Of a DNA stretch of 64,000 nucleotides, positions 26,605-36,343 are shown piece by piece; the first letter of the stretch is position 1, and each line of letters opens with the position of its first letter. Source of the stretch: a bacterium (lineage in GTDB: Bacteria; Bacteroidota; Bacteroidia; B-17B0; Aurantibacillaceae); assembly GCA_029945625.1 (NCBI GenBank), contig JAQSCW010000026.1, positions 120,475-184,474 of the forward strand, read 5' to 3'. The notes under the pieces were generated by a model that saw nothing but the letters and a program-made list of their open reading frames with translations, made no database searches and had not been told where the DNA came from. The position numbers and the translations under genes were made by a program.

Positions 26605-27055
26605 TTCTGAAATTAATGATCTCAATAAAATAAGCGCCGTTTATCAAGCTTAAATTAAAGGTAGTAATAAATTGCTTTGATCCGAAGTTGGACTCAAATA
26701 CTACTCGACCACAAAGATCCTTAATCTTCACTTTTAACCATTCACTTTCATTCCTCGTTACAATTCTAATTTGGTCCTGGGCAGGATTTGGAAATAAGTC
26801 CACATCCCATTTAATTTCTGCAATACTTGACATTGTCGGAACCTGGTTTTGTGATGCAGGTCTTGAACTTGTTTCCTCGATACAATCCTGAAAATATTGA
26901 AGGGTTTGGTAAATAGTGTTGTATAAGGCTCTAGCTTGATAGATGCTCGGGCCCCCGGTCTCGGGGCAAAGAGTTGCCAAATCATGTAAAGAGGTGCTTT
27001 CTGCCTGCGATATTGTATCCCCTGTGTGAACAATGGAAACGGAATTGGTGATGTA
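26567..27055 (-). pseudogene. 5'-truncated remnant of a T9SS cargo gene (C-terminal sorting domain only)
   Basis: The frame is open from just after a TAG (27056-27058) to the stop at 26567, about 162 codons with no ATG; the first possible start is a TTG at 26980. It encodes LATLCPETGGPSIYQARALY, matching the CP..GG.AVY.AR.L segment that usually precedes the sorting domain in large Bacteroidota surface proteins. A complete type A sorting domain follows (VDLFPNPAQDQIRIV ... GAYFIEIINFRNESTTKKLLI). No signal peptide or upstream domain remains, so a product could not be exported. I read it as the surviving 3' end of a deleted or rearranged gene. Confidence 0.7.
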
Positions 27056-27177
27056 CTACTGCACTGTTAAGAAAGAGGTAGCTGGAAGCTAAGCCTAACT
27101 GGGAAATAATTCACGAAATAAGTTCAGACCCGGCTTAACTTGAAGTATTGCTCAAAAAAAACTATTTTTACTTATCC

Positions 27178-29565
27178 ATGAGAATTTCAACCTTCATAGT
27201 TGGTTTCATCTTTTGCTTTGGGCATCTGCATTCTCAGGATAAAGCCACTGTAAACAACCTGGGAAAATACTATGCAATAATAATTGGCGCAAGTAATTAT
27301 GTTGATCCCGGTATTCCGGATTTAGACAGCTTGCCAATTAAAGACGCCTTGGCGCTGAGAGAGGTGCTTGCCGCGCATTACTTATTTGAAAAAGAGAATA
27401 CACTCCTGTTGCTTAACCCAACGCGTAGAGATATTGTTATCGCTTTCAGCGAAATGGCAACAAAAATTACACCAAAAGACAATTTACTTATTTTCTACGC
27501 CGGCCATGGCCACTACGAAACAGAAAACGAAATTGGCTATTGGTTTCCCTGTGATGCTGAAGCCGGAAACCCTTCAAATTGGCTTTATAATGACCAATTG
27601 GTTGTTGATATTAAAAAGATAAAATCATTACACACGCTTTTAATATCGGATGCCTGTTTTAGCGGGAGTATATTTAAAACCCGTTCTGCACTGGATGATG
27701 TCAGTGAGCTTGTAAAGCAAAAATATGAATTGAAAAGTAGAAAAGCGATCACTTCCGGTACATTAAAAACTGTGCCGAATAAAAGTGTGTTTGTTAAGTA
27801 CTTGCTCGAAAAGTTATATAGTAATAACACAAAATATTTTAGTGCCAGTCAGTTATTTCACAGTATCGAAGAACCGGTTTCGAATAACAGCGGAACTCTT
27901 CCCCAATTTGGAGTCATTCAAAATGTTGGAGATGAAGGAGGTGACTTTATTTTTGTTGCCCGCGGGGCATTAGAAAGCTTTACCAATGCAATTGGCTTAG
28001 CAGGCGGAGTAATAATGGCCACTAAAAGCGCGCAAAGTATGGCTTTTGAGGTTGCGGCAGAAAATGAAAGAAAACTGAAGGAGGAAATGGCTAAAGCAGA
28101 AAAGTACTTTGAAGAAGGTGAGAAAAAAAGAAAAAATCAACTTTTTATAGCCGCTATTAATGAATATAATGAAGCAATAAAACTTTTAGCAACAAAAGGA
28201 GCGTATTATAGAATGCGCGGACGTTGTTACAATCAAACCGGAAATAAAACTGCGACCTTAAATGACTATAACAAGTCAATTGAACTGGCTCCTTATGATC
28301 ATTTGGGTTGGGCCGATAGGGGAAGCTATTATTTATCTGCCGGCGAATACGAAAAAGGAGTGGTAGATTATACAAAGGTGATTGAACTTGCTCCCGCTGA
28401 TCCAAGCGGTTTTCAGTATAGAGCCGCTTGTTTAATGGGGCTGAAAAAATATCAACAAGCATTAATTGACTACCAGTCTGCAATTCAATTTGCTCCAACC
28501 GAGGGCTGGCTCTATGCCGAAAGGGCACGGGCAAAATTAAATCTAAAAGATTATGAGGGGTGTATAGCAGATGCTAACAAGGCGCTTGAGAAAGTAAAGG
28601 ATAAATTACAACGTGCGAATGCTTTACAAATAAAAGCGGCGGCTTTATTAAAGACCAAAAACTTTTCACAAGCATTATCTACCTATCAGGAATTAGAAAA
28701 AATAACAAACGAGATTGCCCCGGGTTCCAAGGATCTTCCTGAATTAAAAATAGACCTGAAGCAAGGTTTAGCCGAAATTTATAAAAGAAGTTGTGAAAGT
28801 GCAATTGGAGATGGAGACATCAAAGGCATGGAACAATATTATAGTGCTTATAGAGCAAGGGCGTCAGACGATAGGGATATTGAGGAATTAAAACAAAAAA
28901 TATGCTCCGTCTATTATGATAGTGCGCTTTATATGATGCAAATGCCTGACGCCAATGACTTAATACTTGCTAAAAAATATTTTTTAAATGCCAAAGATTC
29001 CTGTAATCATAGTGGAGTTACAGATGAGTTGATAAAAAAATGTGATAAGAAAATTGCCAAATATTTAAGACCAAATAGAGTTTTTTTAGCTTATTGTTAT
29101 GATTACAAATGCCCCATTGGGATTGCCTTTGGCGGTATCAGAAATCGAAGCACAGGATTCTATGCATCCTTTAGGTGTAATTCTGACGCCTTTACAGAGT
29201 CAGATGGTGACTTTAAAAATGAGGATTTTTCCAAAAGTGGAAAAGATTCCATCAGCAGTGCAGGTTCAACAAGAATTGCAAATAAAGAAGCTCTGATTGG
29301 ATTGACGCAGGCCTTGGCTTATCCAATTTGGTTGTATTTGGGGGCTGGAATAGGAGCGTACCCTGTTTATGAAAACATAGAAAAGTTTTTTTCCGGCAAA
29401 AGTCAGGGGAAATTTTGGATGAAAAATACAGATCAATCGAGTTTGAAACCAATTTTTGAAGTCGGCATAATAGTCGATTACAAGGGGCTTAATCTAAGAT
29501 CCGGAGTGAAGGCCAATTCCCTCAACAATTTTATTTTAACATTCGGTATAGGATTTTCCTTCTAA
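27178..29565 (+). CDS. Exported caspase-like (C14) peptidase with TPR repeats
   Basis: 795 aa from ATG 27178; an upstream TTG at 27148 is less likely because the ATG directly begins the signal peptide (MRISTFIVGFIFCFGHLHSQ). Residues 28-250 form a caspase/metacaspase-like domain with the catalytic dyad H110 (FYAGHGH) and C160 (SDACFSG). A helical stretch (about 280-320) leads into TPR-like repeats at about 320-480 (AAINEYNEAIKL, TLNDYNKSIELAP, GVVDYTKVIELAP, ALIDYQSAIQFAP). The C-terminus ends in beta-strand-like sequence (NFILTFGIGFSF) with a terminal Phe, as in outer-membrane proteins. It may be an envelope protease or signalling scaffold; the substrate is unknown. Confidence 0.88.
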   Translation: MRISTFIVGFIFCFGHLHSQDKATVNNLGKYYAIIIGASNYVDPGIPDLDSLPIKDALALREVLAAHYLFEKENTLLLLNPTRRDIVIAFSEMATKITPKDNLLIFYAGHGHYETENEIGYWFPCDAEAGNPSNWLYNDQLVVDIKKIKSLHTLLISDACFSGSIFKTRSALDDVSELVKQKYELKSRKAITSGTLKTVPNKSVFVKYLLEKLYSNNTKYFSASQLFHSIEEPVSNNSGTLPQFGVIQNVGDEGGDFIFVARGALESFTNAIGLAGGVIMATKSAQSMAFEVAAENERKLKEEMAKAEKYFEEGEKKRKNQLFIAAINEYNEAIKLLATKGAYYRMRGRCYNQTGNKTATLNDYNKSIELAPYDHLGWADRGSYYLSAGEYEKGVVDYTKVIELAPADPSGFQYRAACLMGLKKYQQALIDYQSAIQFAPTEGWLYAERARAKLNLKDYEGCIADANKALEKVKDKLQRANALQIKAAALLKTKNFSQALSTYQELEKITNEIAPGSKDLPELKIDLKQGLAEIYKRSCESAIGDGDIKGMEQYYSAYRARASDDRDIEELKQKICSVYYDSALYMMQMPDANDLILAKKYFLNAKDSCNHSGVTDELIKKCDKKIAKYLRPNRVFLAYCYDYKCPIGIAFGGIRNRSTGFYASFRCNSDAFTESDGDFKNEDFSKSGKDSISSAGSTRIANKEALIGLTQALAYPIWLYLGAGIGAYPVYENIEKFFSGKSQGKFWMKNTDQSSLKPIFEVGIIVDYKGLNLRSGVKANSLNNFILTFGIGFSF

Positions 29566-30039
29566 GTCAAAAAGCCGGTAAGGCGATTTGCGTTCAGTTT
29601 ACAATTTTTTGTTTATCCTTTAAACTTCAGTTTCACTCTTTGTGTTTTTAATAACCACAAATTTCGTTCGGGTAGAGTACGCACCACCAATATGAGATTG
29701 TACCCCCGTGCGCGGTAGCATAACAACAGAAGCGGCACAGTACGTCCTATTAAGCAAGTTGTCTCGCTTTTATTGAATTTTTGCAATGAAACTTGTCCGT
29801 AGATAGATAGTGTATTATTATTTATATTGCATAGCACCTGGGAGTTTAGATTTTAGGTGCACGTGACTACGCACGCGGAAAATGATGAGTGCAAATAAAA
29901 AAAATGATTATCCGCTGAAAGAACGTTAATTGGGCCGTAAGCCGGTAGAGAAAGACCTGTACGGACGATATGCATAACCGAGGCCCTAGATCTAAAGAAC
30001 CAAAAGTGTGGGTGCAGAAAAATAGGTTTTACAAACTTA
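29566..30039. other. Intergenic region between convergent genes; nothing recognised
   Basis: 474 bp without a supported gene. A short frame beginning near 29883 (MMSANKKNDYPLKER) stops after 15 codons, and reading on through later stops gives RKPVEKDLYGRYA, which may be coincidence or a decayed gene start. A gggcc/ggccc pair (29932-29936 with 29982-29986) encloses that stretch. I find no tRNA, no T-tailed hairpin and no transposase remnant. Confidence 0.4.
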
Positions 30040-32151
30040 CTATTTCAAATCATTGATCACATTCGCAGCTTCATGGATATACACATCTTTCGCCACATTC
30101 TTCACCCAGCGTTCTTCGCGATTCAATCGCGAGGTGTCATTGGCCTCCTTGAGTTTGTCCTCGTCGAGTAAACTGGCACTAAAGCCCTTGATCTCTTTTT
30201 TTAGATCTTCATATTTTTTGTTCTGCTCACGAATTTGTTTTTGTTCCGCTCTAAAAACGTCCAGTTTCAAACTGTATTTCGTGTCATCTTTCTTTAATTT
30301 GATTTCTTTCGCTTGCTGTTCAATAAGGGCGAACTGACTGCTGCCTGAAACCCGTTTGCTGCTGTTCTTATCCACCGATCCGTAATTAATGGTAGTGAAT
30401 TCTGTATAGCTCGCTTTGCCAATTTCATCCCAAGGCATGGGGTTGGTATATTCTTTTTCGCCCAATTCCAACAATGCATAAGGATCGGGTAACATGATGT
30501 CTGGTGTCACGCCCTTTAATTGCGTAGCACCGCCATTGATTCTGTAAAATTTTTGCTGGGTGATCTTTACCGATCCTATGGGTTTAATGGTATCAAACTG
30601 CGGCAACAAGTAATTATCAAGATCTACAAACGACTGCACAGTTCCTTTGCCAAAACTGGTGGTACCCATTATCACTGCCCGCTTATAATCCTGCATGGCT
30701 GCGGCCAGAATTTCACTGGCACTCGCGCTGCTGTGATTGATCAGGATAGCTAAGGGACCGTCCCAAACAACCTCCGGATTTTTATCATCCATAATGTTCA
30801 CGGCATTATTTTTTCCACGCACTTGCACAACGGGTCCTTTAGGAATAAACATGCCCGCCATTTCTACCACTTCTTGTAAAGATCCGCCTCCGTTGTCACG
30901 CAGGTCAATAATCAATCCTTTTACATGTTGTTTTTTTAATTTCTCAATTTCTTTTCTCATGTCAGTAGAACAGTGATGGGCCCCGGTCCTGCTAAAATCG
31001 GTATAAAAGGAAGGAAGATAAATATAGCCGATCTTATTCTTATTGTCTAACACAGCACTCTTAGCAAACGTTTCTTCTATCTCCACTACATCCCGAATAA
31101 TCGGAATGATCTTAATGCTGTTATCAGCTTTTTTTACGGTTAAACGAACTTCCGTGCCCTTCTTACCCTTAATGAGTTCAATGGCATCTTCCATATCCAT
31201 GTTCGTGATGTCCACTGCTTCTGCACTTCCCTGAGCCACCTTTAGAATATCATCACCGGCTTTTAATTCTCCTTGTTTAAAACTCGGACTTCCCACAATG
31301 ATCTCGCTCACTTTTAAGATTCCGTCTTTCGACTGTAATCGAGCACCAATGCCCTCAAATTGTCCGCTCATTCCCTGATCAAATCGTTTTTTGTCCCTGG
31401 GCGCGAAATACTGCGTGTGGGGGTCATACACACCCGTAACGGCATTTGCAAATTCAGCAAAACGATCCCGCGAACTAATTTTATACAAACGTTTAAACAT
31501 GTCCTCCTGCGATTTTAATGTTTTACGTCTGGCCTCTACTTCCAGAGAATCGAATGGTTTTTTAATAGGGGGAGTTTGGGCCAATTTATCTTTGTTTTTT
31601 GCACTGGTATCCGGTTTTTCTTCCTTCGTCATCACTTCATCCAAACGCAGAATCACCTGGTACTTTAACCATTTTCTCCATTCGTTCTTCAGCGCAGTTT
31701 CATCTTTGGCATAAGAGGCTTTTTTGAGATCGAGCTCCAGTTCCTCGTCTACGTTATAGTCCATTGGCCGAGAGAGAAACTCACGACTCCAGGCCTCTTT
31801 TTCTTTGATCCGTTTCGCCACAATATCCTGGGTGGCCTTGTAAAAATCATGTCGTTGCGTGGCAATCTCATCGTCAATGTCTTTTTTGTATTTGCTGAGT
31901 GCGTCAATATCACTTTGAACCAAAAACTGTTTATTAAAATTAGTATTGATATACAAATCAAATACTTTTTCACTGAAGGCATCATCAAGCGTTTCGGGTG
32001 AATAGTGCAATTGTTTCAGACTGTCAAACAACAATCCAAAAATAACATCGTTTTTATCAAATACGTAGTTAAAATAAGTAAACGAAGAAAACAATAGGAC
32101 GCTAATGATAACGAACGTTTTTTTGGTGATCCTTGAAAGTATTTTTTGCAT
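30040..32151 (-). CDS. prc: Carboxy-terminal processing (tail-specific) protease, Prc-type S41
   Basis: A periplasmic serine protease that recognises C-terminal tails and degrades or trims envelope proteins. It has 703 aa from ATG 32151, chosen over 32181 because it opens the signal anchor (KKTFVIISVLLFSSF). Domains: an N-terminal helical region (about 40-215), a PDZ domain (about 245-340, GIGARLQSKDGILKV), the S41 catalytic core (about 350-560) with the Ser/Lys dyad in NHSSASASEI and TSFGKGTVQ, and the DUF3340-type C-terminal helical domain rich in KE repeats. Its length fits the Prc subgroup rather than short CtpA. It is a single gene, divergent from the nucleoid-associated gene. Confidence 0.95.
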   Translation of the reverse strand: MQKILSRITKKTFVIISVLLFSSFTYFNYVFDKNDVIFGLLFDSLKQLHYSPETLDDAFSEKVFDLYINTNFNKQFLVQSDIDALSKYKKDIDDEIATQRHDFYKATQDIVAKRIKEKEAWSREFLSRPMDYNVDEELELDLKKASYAKDETALKNEWRKWLKYQVILRLDEVMTKEEKPDTSAKNKDKLAQTPPIKKPFDSLEVEARRKTLKSQEDMFKRLYKISSRDRFAEFANAVTGVYDPHTQYFAPRDKKRFDQGMSGQFEGIGARLQSKDGILKVSEIIVGSPSFKQGELKAGDDILKVAQGSAEAVDITNMDMEDAIELIKGKKGTEVRLTVKKADNSIKIIPIIRDVVEIEETFAKSAVLDNKNKIGYIYLPSFYTDFSRTGAHHCSTDMRKEIEKLKKQHVKGLIIDLRDNGGGSLQEVVEMAGMFIPKGPVVQVRGKNNAVNIMDDKNPEVVWDGPLAILINHSSASASEILAAAMQDYKRAVIMGTTSFGKGTVQSFVDLDNYLLPQFDTIKPIGSVKITQQKFYRINGGATQLKGVTPDIMLPDPYALLELGEKEYTNPMPWDEIGKASYTEFTTINYGSVDKNSSKRVSGSSQFALIEQQAKEIKLKKDDTKYSLKLDVFRAEQKQIREQNKKYEDLKKEIKGFSASLLDEDKLKEANDTSRLNREERWVKNVAKDVYIHEAANVINDLK

Positions 32152-32313
32152 GAGGCTCAGTAATAGTATAGTGTTACACAAATTTAATTTTTTATATCAC
32201 AAGAACTATTCCACTTGTCATATATTTCGGCCTCAGACACTTAAAACTTGTTTAAATATTGTTAAAAGCAAAGTCGGGAAGAAGGTTATATTTAGGCTTT
32301 AGAAAGACCGTTT

Positions 32314-33363
32314 ATGATCGATTTTACAAGGGCACAGCTCACTCATTTTGTGATTCATTTCGTTGGCAACAAAGGCCTGGGAGAAGAACTCACCTGCAGC
32401 GATAAGACATTTGAATTTAAAGATGATTTTGTAAAAGAAACTGTTCTCCGCTATTTCCTCAGCCCTTTCAAAACGGATATTTACCATCAGTTTAAAGGCA
32501 AGGTCGACATTTCTCTGGCCAGTGTGGCCAATGCCTGTGAAGATCTTTTTGGGTCAAGAAGCGAATTCATTCGGTTGTCAAAAGAAGTGGCCAACCACTT
32601 GTACAATCAAAGCATGCACCCCAAAATTAGTGGAGGCGAGTTCTACGTTTGTTATTTTAAAGACGCTGTAGTAGACGGCGAACTCTGTGATGCGGTTGGT
32701 TTTTTTAAAACAGAGAACAAAGAAACGTATTTAAAAGTATTTCAACACGTGGATGCTTTTGATATGGATTGTGATAATGGCATCAATATCAATAAACTGG
32801 ATAAAGGCTGTCTGGTATTCAATACCGACAAAAAGAAGGGCTACAAGATGAGCATCATCGATACCAATAACCGCAATGCAGAGTGCGCACTTTACTGGGA
32901 AGAGGATTTCTTAAATGCTACCATTAAACCAAACGGGTATTATCACACCAAGAATTTTATTGATACCTCTCGTGGTTTCTGCGAAGAAATCCTCACCGAG
33001 GCCAATAACGTAAACAAGCAGGATCAAATGATGATGCTCAATAAAAGCACTTCCTATTTTAAAGAAAAAGATAAGTTTAACATAAAGGACTTTGAGAAAG
33101 ATGTATTGGTGCAGCCGGAGATCATTGAGGCCTTTAACGATTACCGCAGTGATTTTAATAAACGCATGGACCTCACGGCCATTGATGAGTTTGATGTGTC
33201 ACAAACGGCCGTTAAAAAGAATCAGAAGTACATGCGCAGCGTGGTAAAGCTCGATAAGAACTTTCATATATACATCCATTCAAAACACGATTATGTGGAA
33301 AGGGGCTTTGACGAAGAACGCGGACTTAAGTTCTATAAATTATATTACGTCAACGAGGAATAG
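32314..33363 (+). CDS. Nucleoid-associated protein (NdpA/YejK family)
   Basis: 349 aa, soluble and basic/acidic mixed. The N-terminal IDFTRAQLTHFVIHFVGNKG, the central YFKDAVVDGELCDAVGFFKTENKE and the late DEERGLKFYKLYYVNEE match the 37-kDa nucleoid-associated protein family, which binds chromosomal DNA and is mostly cytoplasmic. No enzymatic motif is visible. ATG 32314 fits the usual short N-terminus. The gene has its own upstream region (a TATATTTA -7-like box at 32287-32294) and is convergent with the small zinc-ribbon gene. Confidence 0.85.
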   Translation: MIDFTRAQLTHFVIHFVGNKGLGEELTCSDKTFEFKDDFVKETVLRYFLSPFKTDIYHQFKGKVDISLASVANACEDLFGSRSEFIRLSKEVANHLYNQSMHPKISGGEFYVCYFKDAVVDGELCDAVGFFKTENKETYLKVFQHVDAFDMDCDNGININKLDKGCLVFNTDKKKGYKMSIIDTNNRNAECALYWEEDFLNATIKPNGYYHTKNFIDTSRGFCEEILTEANNVNKQDQMMMLNKSTSYFKEKDKFNIKDFEKDVLVQPEIIEAFNDYRSDFNKRMDLTAIDEFDVSQTAVKKNQKYMRSVVKLDKNFHIYIHSKHDYVERGFDEERGLKFYKLYYVNEE

Positions 33364-33437
33364 GGCAGAGATACCCTGAACCTGCAACCTGTGTCATAAG
33401 TAAGATCTTACTGAGCATTTAATTGTCCGATTTTTTC

Positions 33438-33797
33438 TCAACTATCGGCTTTTCGCTTCACAATAAGGACATACTCCTTATCTAATAGCAAATAACCAAA
33501 CTCGTAACAAAAAACATAGGTATGGTTGTTTTTGGTAACTACCTGATTGGTGAAATAACTGAAATTAAATCCCTTGTCAATCAGCTTTTGTTTCGGCACG
33601 GTGGTTTTGTCCCCTTGTAAAAGATCTTCAAGTACCCTCCTGTTTTTTCGAAGGGTATTGTTGATGTTCCTCACATAATTATTGCTGTCGCTGTTTTGTT
33701 TGTTATTAAACGAATTGCGACACAGGTCGCTGCAGAACTTTTTGTCGATTCTGCCTTTAATAACTTCACCGCACTCTGGGCATGTACGTTTTTCCAT
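33438..33797 (-). CDS. Small zinc-ribbon protein of unknown function
   Basis: 119 aa. Residues 6-26 form a treble-clef/zinc-ribbon: CPEC (6, 9) and CSDLC (22, 26), an arrangement shared with DUF2116-like and MYM/YHS-type zinc fingers. A basic helical stretch follows (NNYVRNINNTLRKNRRVLEDLL), then a C-terminal beta-rich part (HTYVFCYEFGYLLLDKEYVLIV). Similar short proteins are common in Bacteroidota, but I know of no function; nucleic-acid binding is a guess. It lies 16 bp downstream of purK on the same strand and is probably co-transcribed. Confidence 0.75.
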   Translation of the reverse strand: MEKRTCPECGEVIKGRIDKKFCSDLCRNSFNNKQNSDSNNYVRNINNTLRKNRRVLEDLLQGDKTTVPKQKLIDKGFNFSYFTNQVVTKNNHTYVFCYEFGYLLLDKEYVLIVKRKADS

Positions 33798-33813
33798 AAA
33801 CTAAATATAATAA

Positions 33814-34953
33814 CTAAGCTATTATCTTCAAAGTATTTTTTACCATCCGGGCTTTTTGTTTGGCTTTAAGTAGATCTACGTCCACAATAGTGGCATGTCC
33901 CATTTTACGGAAGGGCTTCGTGAGGGCCTTTCCATATAAATGCACATATACCCCGCTGAATTTCAATACGTCTTCCAATCCCTGATAAATTGCCATTCCT
34001 TCGTATCCAAAATCACCCAGCAAATTCACCATCACGCCTGCGCGCACAATCGACGGGTCGCCCAAAGGCAGATTCAGAATCGCCCTCAAATACTGTTCAA
34101 ACTGAGAAGTCACATTGGCCTCGATGGTGTGATGCCCACTGTTATGCGGTCGCGGTGCCACTTCATTCACCAGCACTTTTCCATCTTTGGTCAGAAATAA
34201 TTCAACAGCAAGCAAACCCACGATGCCGAGTTTTTCGGCCACATCGGTGGCAATTCTAATGGCTTCTTTTTCAACCGATTTTTTAATGTCTGCTGGACTA
34301 AAAAGAAATTCCACCAGATTGGCTTGAGGATTAAACTCACATTCTACCACAGGAAAACATTTTATTTCGCCACTTTCGCTCCGCGCCACTATTACCGAAA
34401 GTTCTTTGTCAAAATCAACCAGTCGCTCCAGCACACTGGCACTGTCGAATGCTTTTTCTAAATGATGAGGGCTCACCAGTTTTGTAACTCCTCTGCCATC
34501 GTAACCGCCTGTTCTGAGCTTTTGAAAGAAAGGAAAATAATCAGCGTATTTGGCGATCTGTTTTTTGTTTTCAACCAGAAAAAAGTCGGGACTCGGTATA
34601 TTGTTTCGCTGGTAAAACATTTTTTGTGAGCCCTTGTCTTGAATTAGTTCGATGATATGAGGCTGTGGATATACCTTTTTTCCTTCTTTTTCAAGGGCTT
34701 TCAGCGCTTCTATGTTTACATTTTCAATCTCAATCGTGATGAGGTCCTTGTCTTTTCCAAAATCATATACGGTCTCAAAATCGGTGAGACTGCCCTGTGT
34801 GAATTTCTTCACCAAATGGCGACAGGGTGCATTTTTATCGGGATCAAGCACCGATATGTTTAAGTTGAGATTGATGGCGTTCTGAATGATCATTCTGCCC
34901 AACTGACCTCCTCCCAAAATACCGATATGCAATTGTTGTATGGTTTTGCTCAT
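33814..34953 (-). CDS. purK: 5-(carboxyamino)imidazole ribonucleotide synthase
   Basis: The ATP-grasp enzyme that makes N5-CAIR from AIR, bicarbonate and ATP in purine synthesis. It has 379 aa. The N-terminal IGILGGGQLGRMI is the PurK fingerprint; the ATP-grasp core shows RTGGYDGRGV, VERLVDFDKELSVIVAR and the metal-binding VNEVAPRPHNSGHHT. ATG 34953 is preferred to the in-frame GTG at 34965 because it is closest to the first beta strand. Its usual partner purE is not adjacent; instead a zinc-ribbon gene follows. Confidence 0.95.
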   Translation of the reverse strand: MSKTIQQLHIGILGGGQLGRMIIQNAINLNLNISVLDPDKNAPCRHLVKKFTQGSLTDFETVYDFGKDKDLITIEIENVNIEALKALEKEGKKVYPQPHIIELIQDKGSQKMFYQRNNIPSPDFFLVENKKQIAKYADYFPFFQKLRTGGYDGRGVTKLVSPHHLEKAFDSASVLERLVDFDKELSVIVARSESGEIKCFPVVECEFNPQANLVEFLFSPADIKKSVEKEAIRIATDVAEKLGIVGLLAVELFLTKDGKVLVNEVAPRPHNSGHHTIEANVTSQFEQYLRAILNLPLGDPSIVRAGVMVNLLGDFGYEGMAIYQGLEDVLKFSGVYVHLYGKALTKPFRKMGHATIVDVDLLKAKQKARMVKNTLKIIA

Positions 34954-35096
34954 AAGTTGATTCACAAAGATAATTTAATCTTTCTTCCCGATCACATTTT
35001 CATAAAATCTTAATTTTCGGCGAATTCTTGTGCTCAGGTGGCCGGCGAACCCATTCAAATTATTCCTTTCACTCAAAAAAATGACTACTTTTGAAT

Positions 35097-36323
35097 ATGA
35101 ATAAACCGTTATTTCTCTGCCTCCTGGCGCTTAATGTTTCTTTTTCCGGGGCACAAACCTTAAACAAAAAAAATATTAAGAAGGACGTCTCTTTTCTCGC
35201 GTCCGACAAACTGAAAGGGCGAGGTACCTCTAGCCCCGAGGAACTGAAAGCGGCCAATTATATCGCCGAGCAATTTCACAAAGCGGGCTTAACCGCCTTT
35301 AATAATTCTTATCTCAAACCTTTTGTTTTTAAAAAGAGCTCAAATCCACATGATACGTCAACGGCGGGCTTAAGAGATCGTAGTGCGAACAATGTGGTGG
35401 GTTTTTTGGATAATAATGCGCCTTATACAATAGTGATTGGTGCCCATTACGATCACCTTGGTTTGGGGCAGGATCACAACAGTTTGGATGCAAATCCTGA
35501 AGGAAAAATTCACAACGGCGCCGACGACAACGCCAGCGGTAGCGCCGGAGTGATGGAGTTGGCAAGGCACTACTCGTTCAATAACGTAACAGAGCCATAT
35601 AACTTCCTTTTCATTTGTTTTAGCGGCGAGGAATTGGGTTTATTAGGTTCAAAAAAATGGTGTGAGAATCCTGACATTGAACTGAGCAAAATCAATTACA
35701 TGGTAAACATGGACATGATTGGGAGATTAAATGATTCTACAAAAAAACTAATCATTTATGGCGTGGGTACTTCTCCCATCTTCGTGCCATTATTAGATTC
35801 CATTCACTCGGCATTAAGCCTCAAAAAAGACAGTAGCGGTATTGGGCCAAGCGATCAAACGTCGTTTTACTTAAAAGATATTCCGGTTTTGCATTTTTTC
35901 ACAGGGCAACACAGTGATTATCATAAACCCTCGGATGATGCCAATAAAGTTAATTATGATGGTGAAGTGGCGGTGCTTGGTTTTGTTGCAGCGGTTATTG
36001 AAAAGACGTTTCATTATCCCAAACTTACTTTCGCTAAAACGAGAAACCCCGACATGGGAAAGGCTTCTTTTAAGGTCACCATGGGGGTAATGCCCGATTA
36101 TACCTACGAAGGTCAAGGCATGAGAATTGACGGTGTTTCCGACAATAAGCCTGCATTTAAAGCTGGACTTCAAAAGGGAGATGTTGTAAAAAAACTGGGA
36201 GATTTTGAAGTCACAGATGTTCAATCTTATATGAAGGCCTTGTCTAACTTCAAAAAGGGAGATTCAACGAAAGTGGAAATCTTAAGAGACAAAGAAATAA
36301 AAGAATTTAAGATCACCTTTTAA
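35097..36323 (+). CDS. M28 family aminopeptidase with C-terminal PDZ domain
   Basis: An exported zinc aminopeptidase of 408 aa. Signal peptide residues 1-20 end in FSGAQ. Zinc ligands and catalytic residues are visible: H117 (GAHYDHLG), D143 (GADDNASG), the E178-E179 pair (FSGEELG), the Asp of MDMIG and the final His in GQHSDYHKPSDD. A PDZ domain occupies the last ~90 residues (GMRIDGVSDNKPAFKAGL ... GDVVKKLGDFEV), a common arrangement in Bacteroidota M28 proteins. The ATG at 35097 is chosen over a TTG at 35091. It is divergent from purK and nearly touches the convergent M23 gene. Confidence 0.93.
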   Translation: MNKPLFLCLLALNVSFSGAQTLNKKNIKKDVSFLASDKLKGRGTSSPEELKAANYIAEQFHKAGLTAFNNSYLKPFVFKKSSNPHDTSTAGLRDRSANNVVGFLDNNAPYTIVIGAHYDHLGLGQDHNSLDANPEGKIHNGADDNASGSAGVMELARHYSFNNVTEPYNFLFICFSGEELGLLGSKKWCENPDIELSKINYMVNMDMIGRLNDSTKKLIIYGVGTSPIFVPLLDSIHSALSLKKDSSGIGPSDQTSFYLKDIPVLHFFTGQHSDYHKPSDDANKVNYDGEVAVLGFVAAVIEKTFHYPKLTFAKTRNPDMGKASFKVTMGVMPDYTYEGQGMRIDGVSDNKPAFKAGLQKGDVVKKLGDFEVTDVQSYMKALSNFKKGDSTKVEILRDKEIKEFKITF

Positions 36324-36343
36324 AAAGAGGTTCCAAAGAACAC

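Noticed and set aside
29613..29837. 74-codon minus-strand frame in the gap after the caspase-like gene
   Set aside because: No domain, no conserved pattern and no plausible start signal; gap composition explains it.
29883..29990. Possible decayed gene start (MMSANKKNDYPLKER then stop)
   Set aside because: Only 15 codons before a stop and no family match; the later RKPVEKDLYGRYA reading may be chance.
35086..35093. TACTTTTG -7 box before the M28 gene
   Set aside because: Only 3 bp before the ATG at 35097 and without a -33 element; the transcript would start after the start codon.
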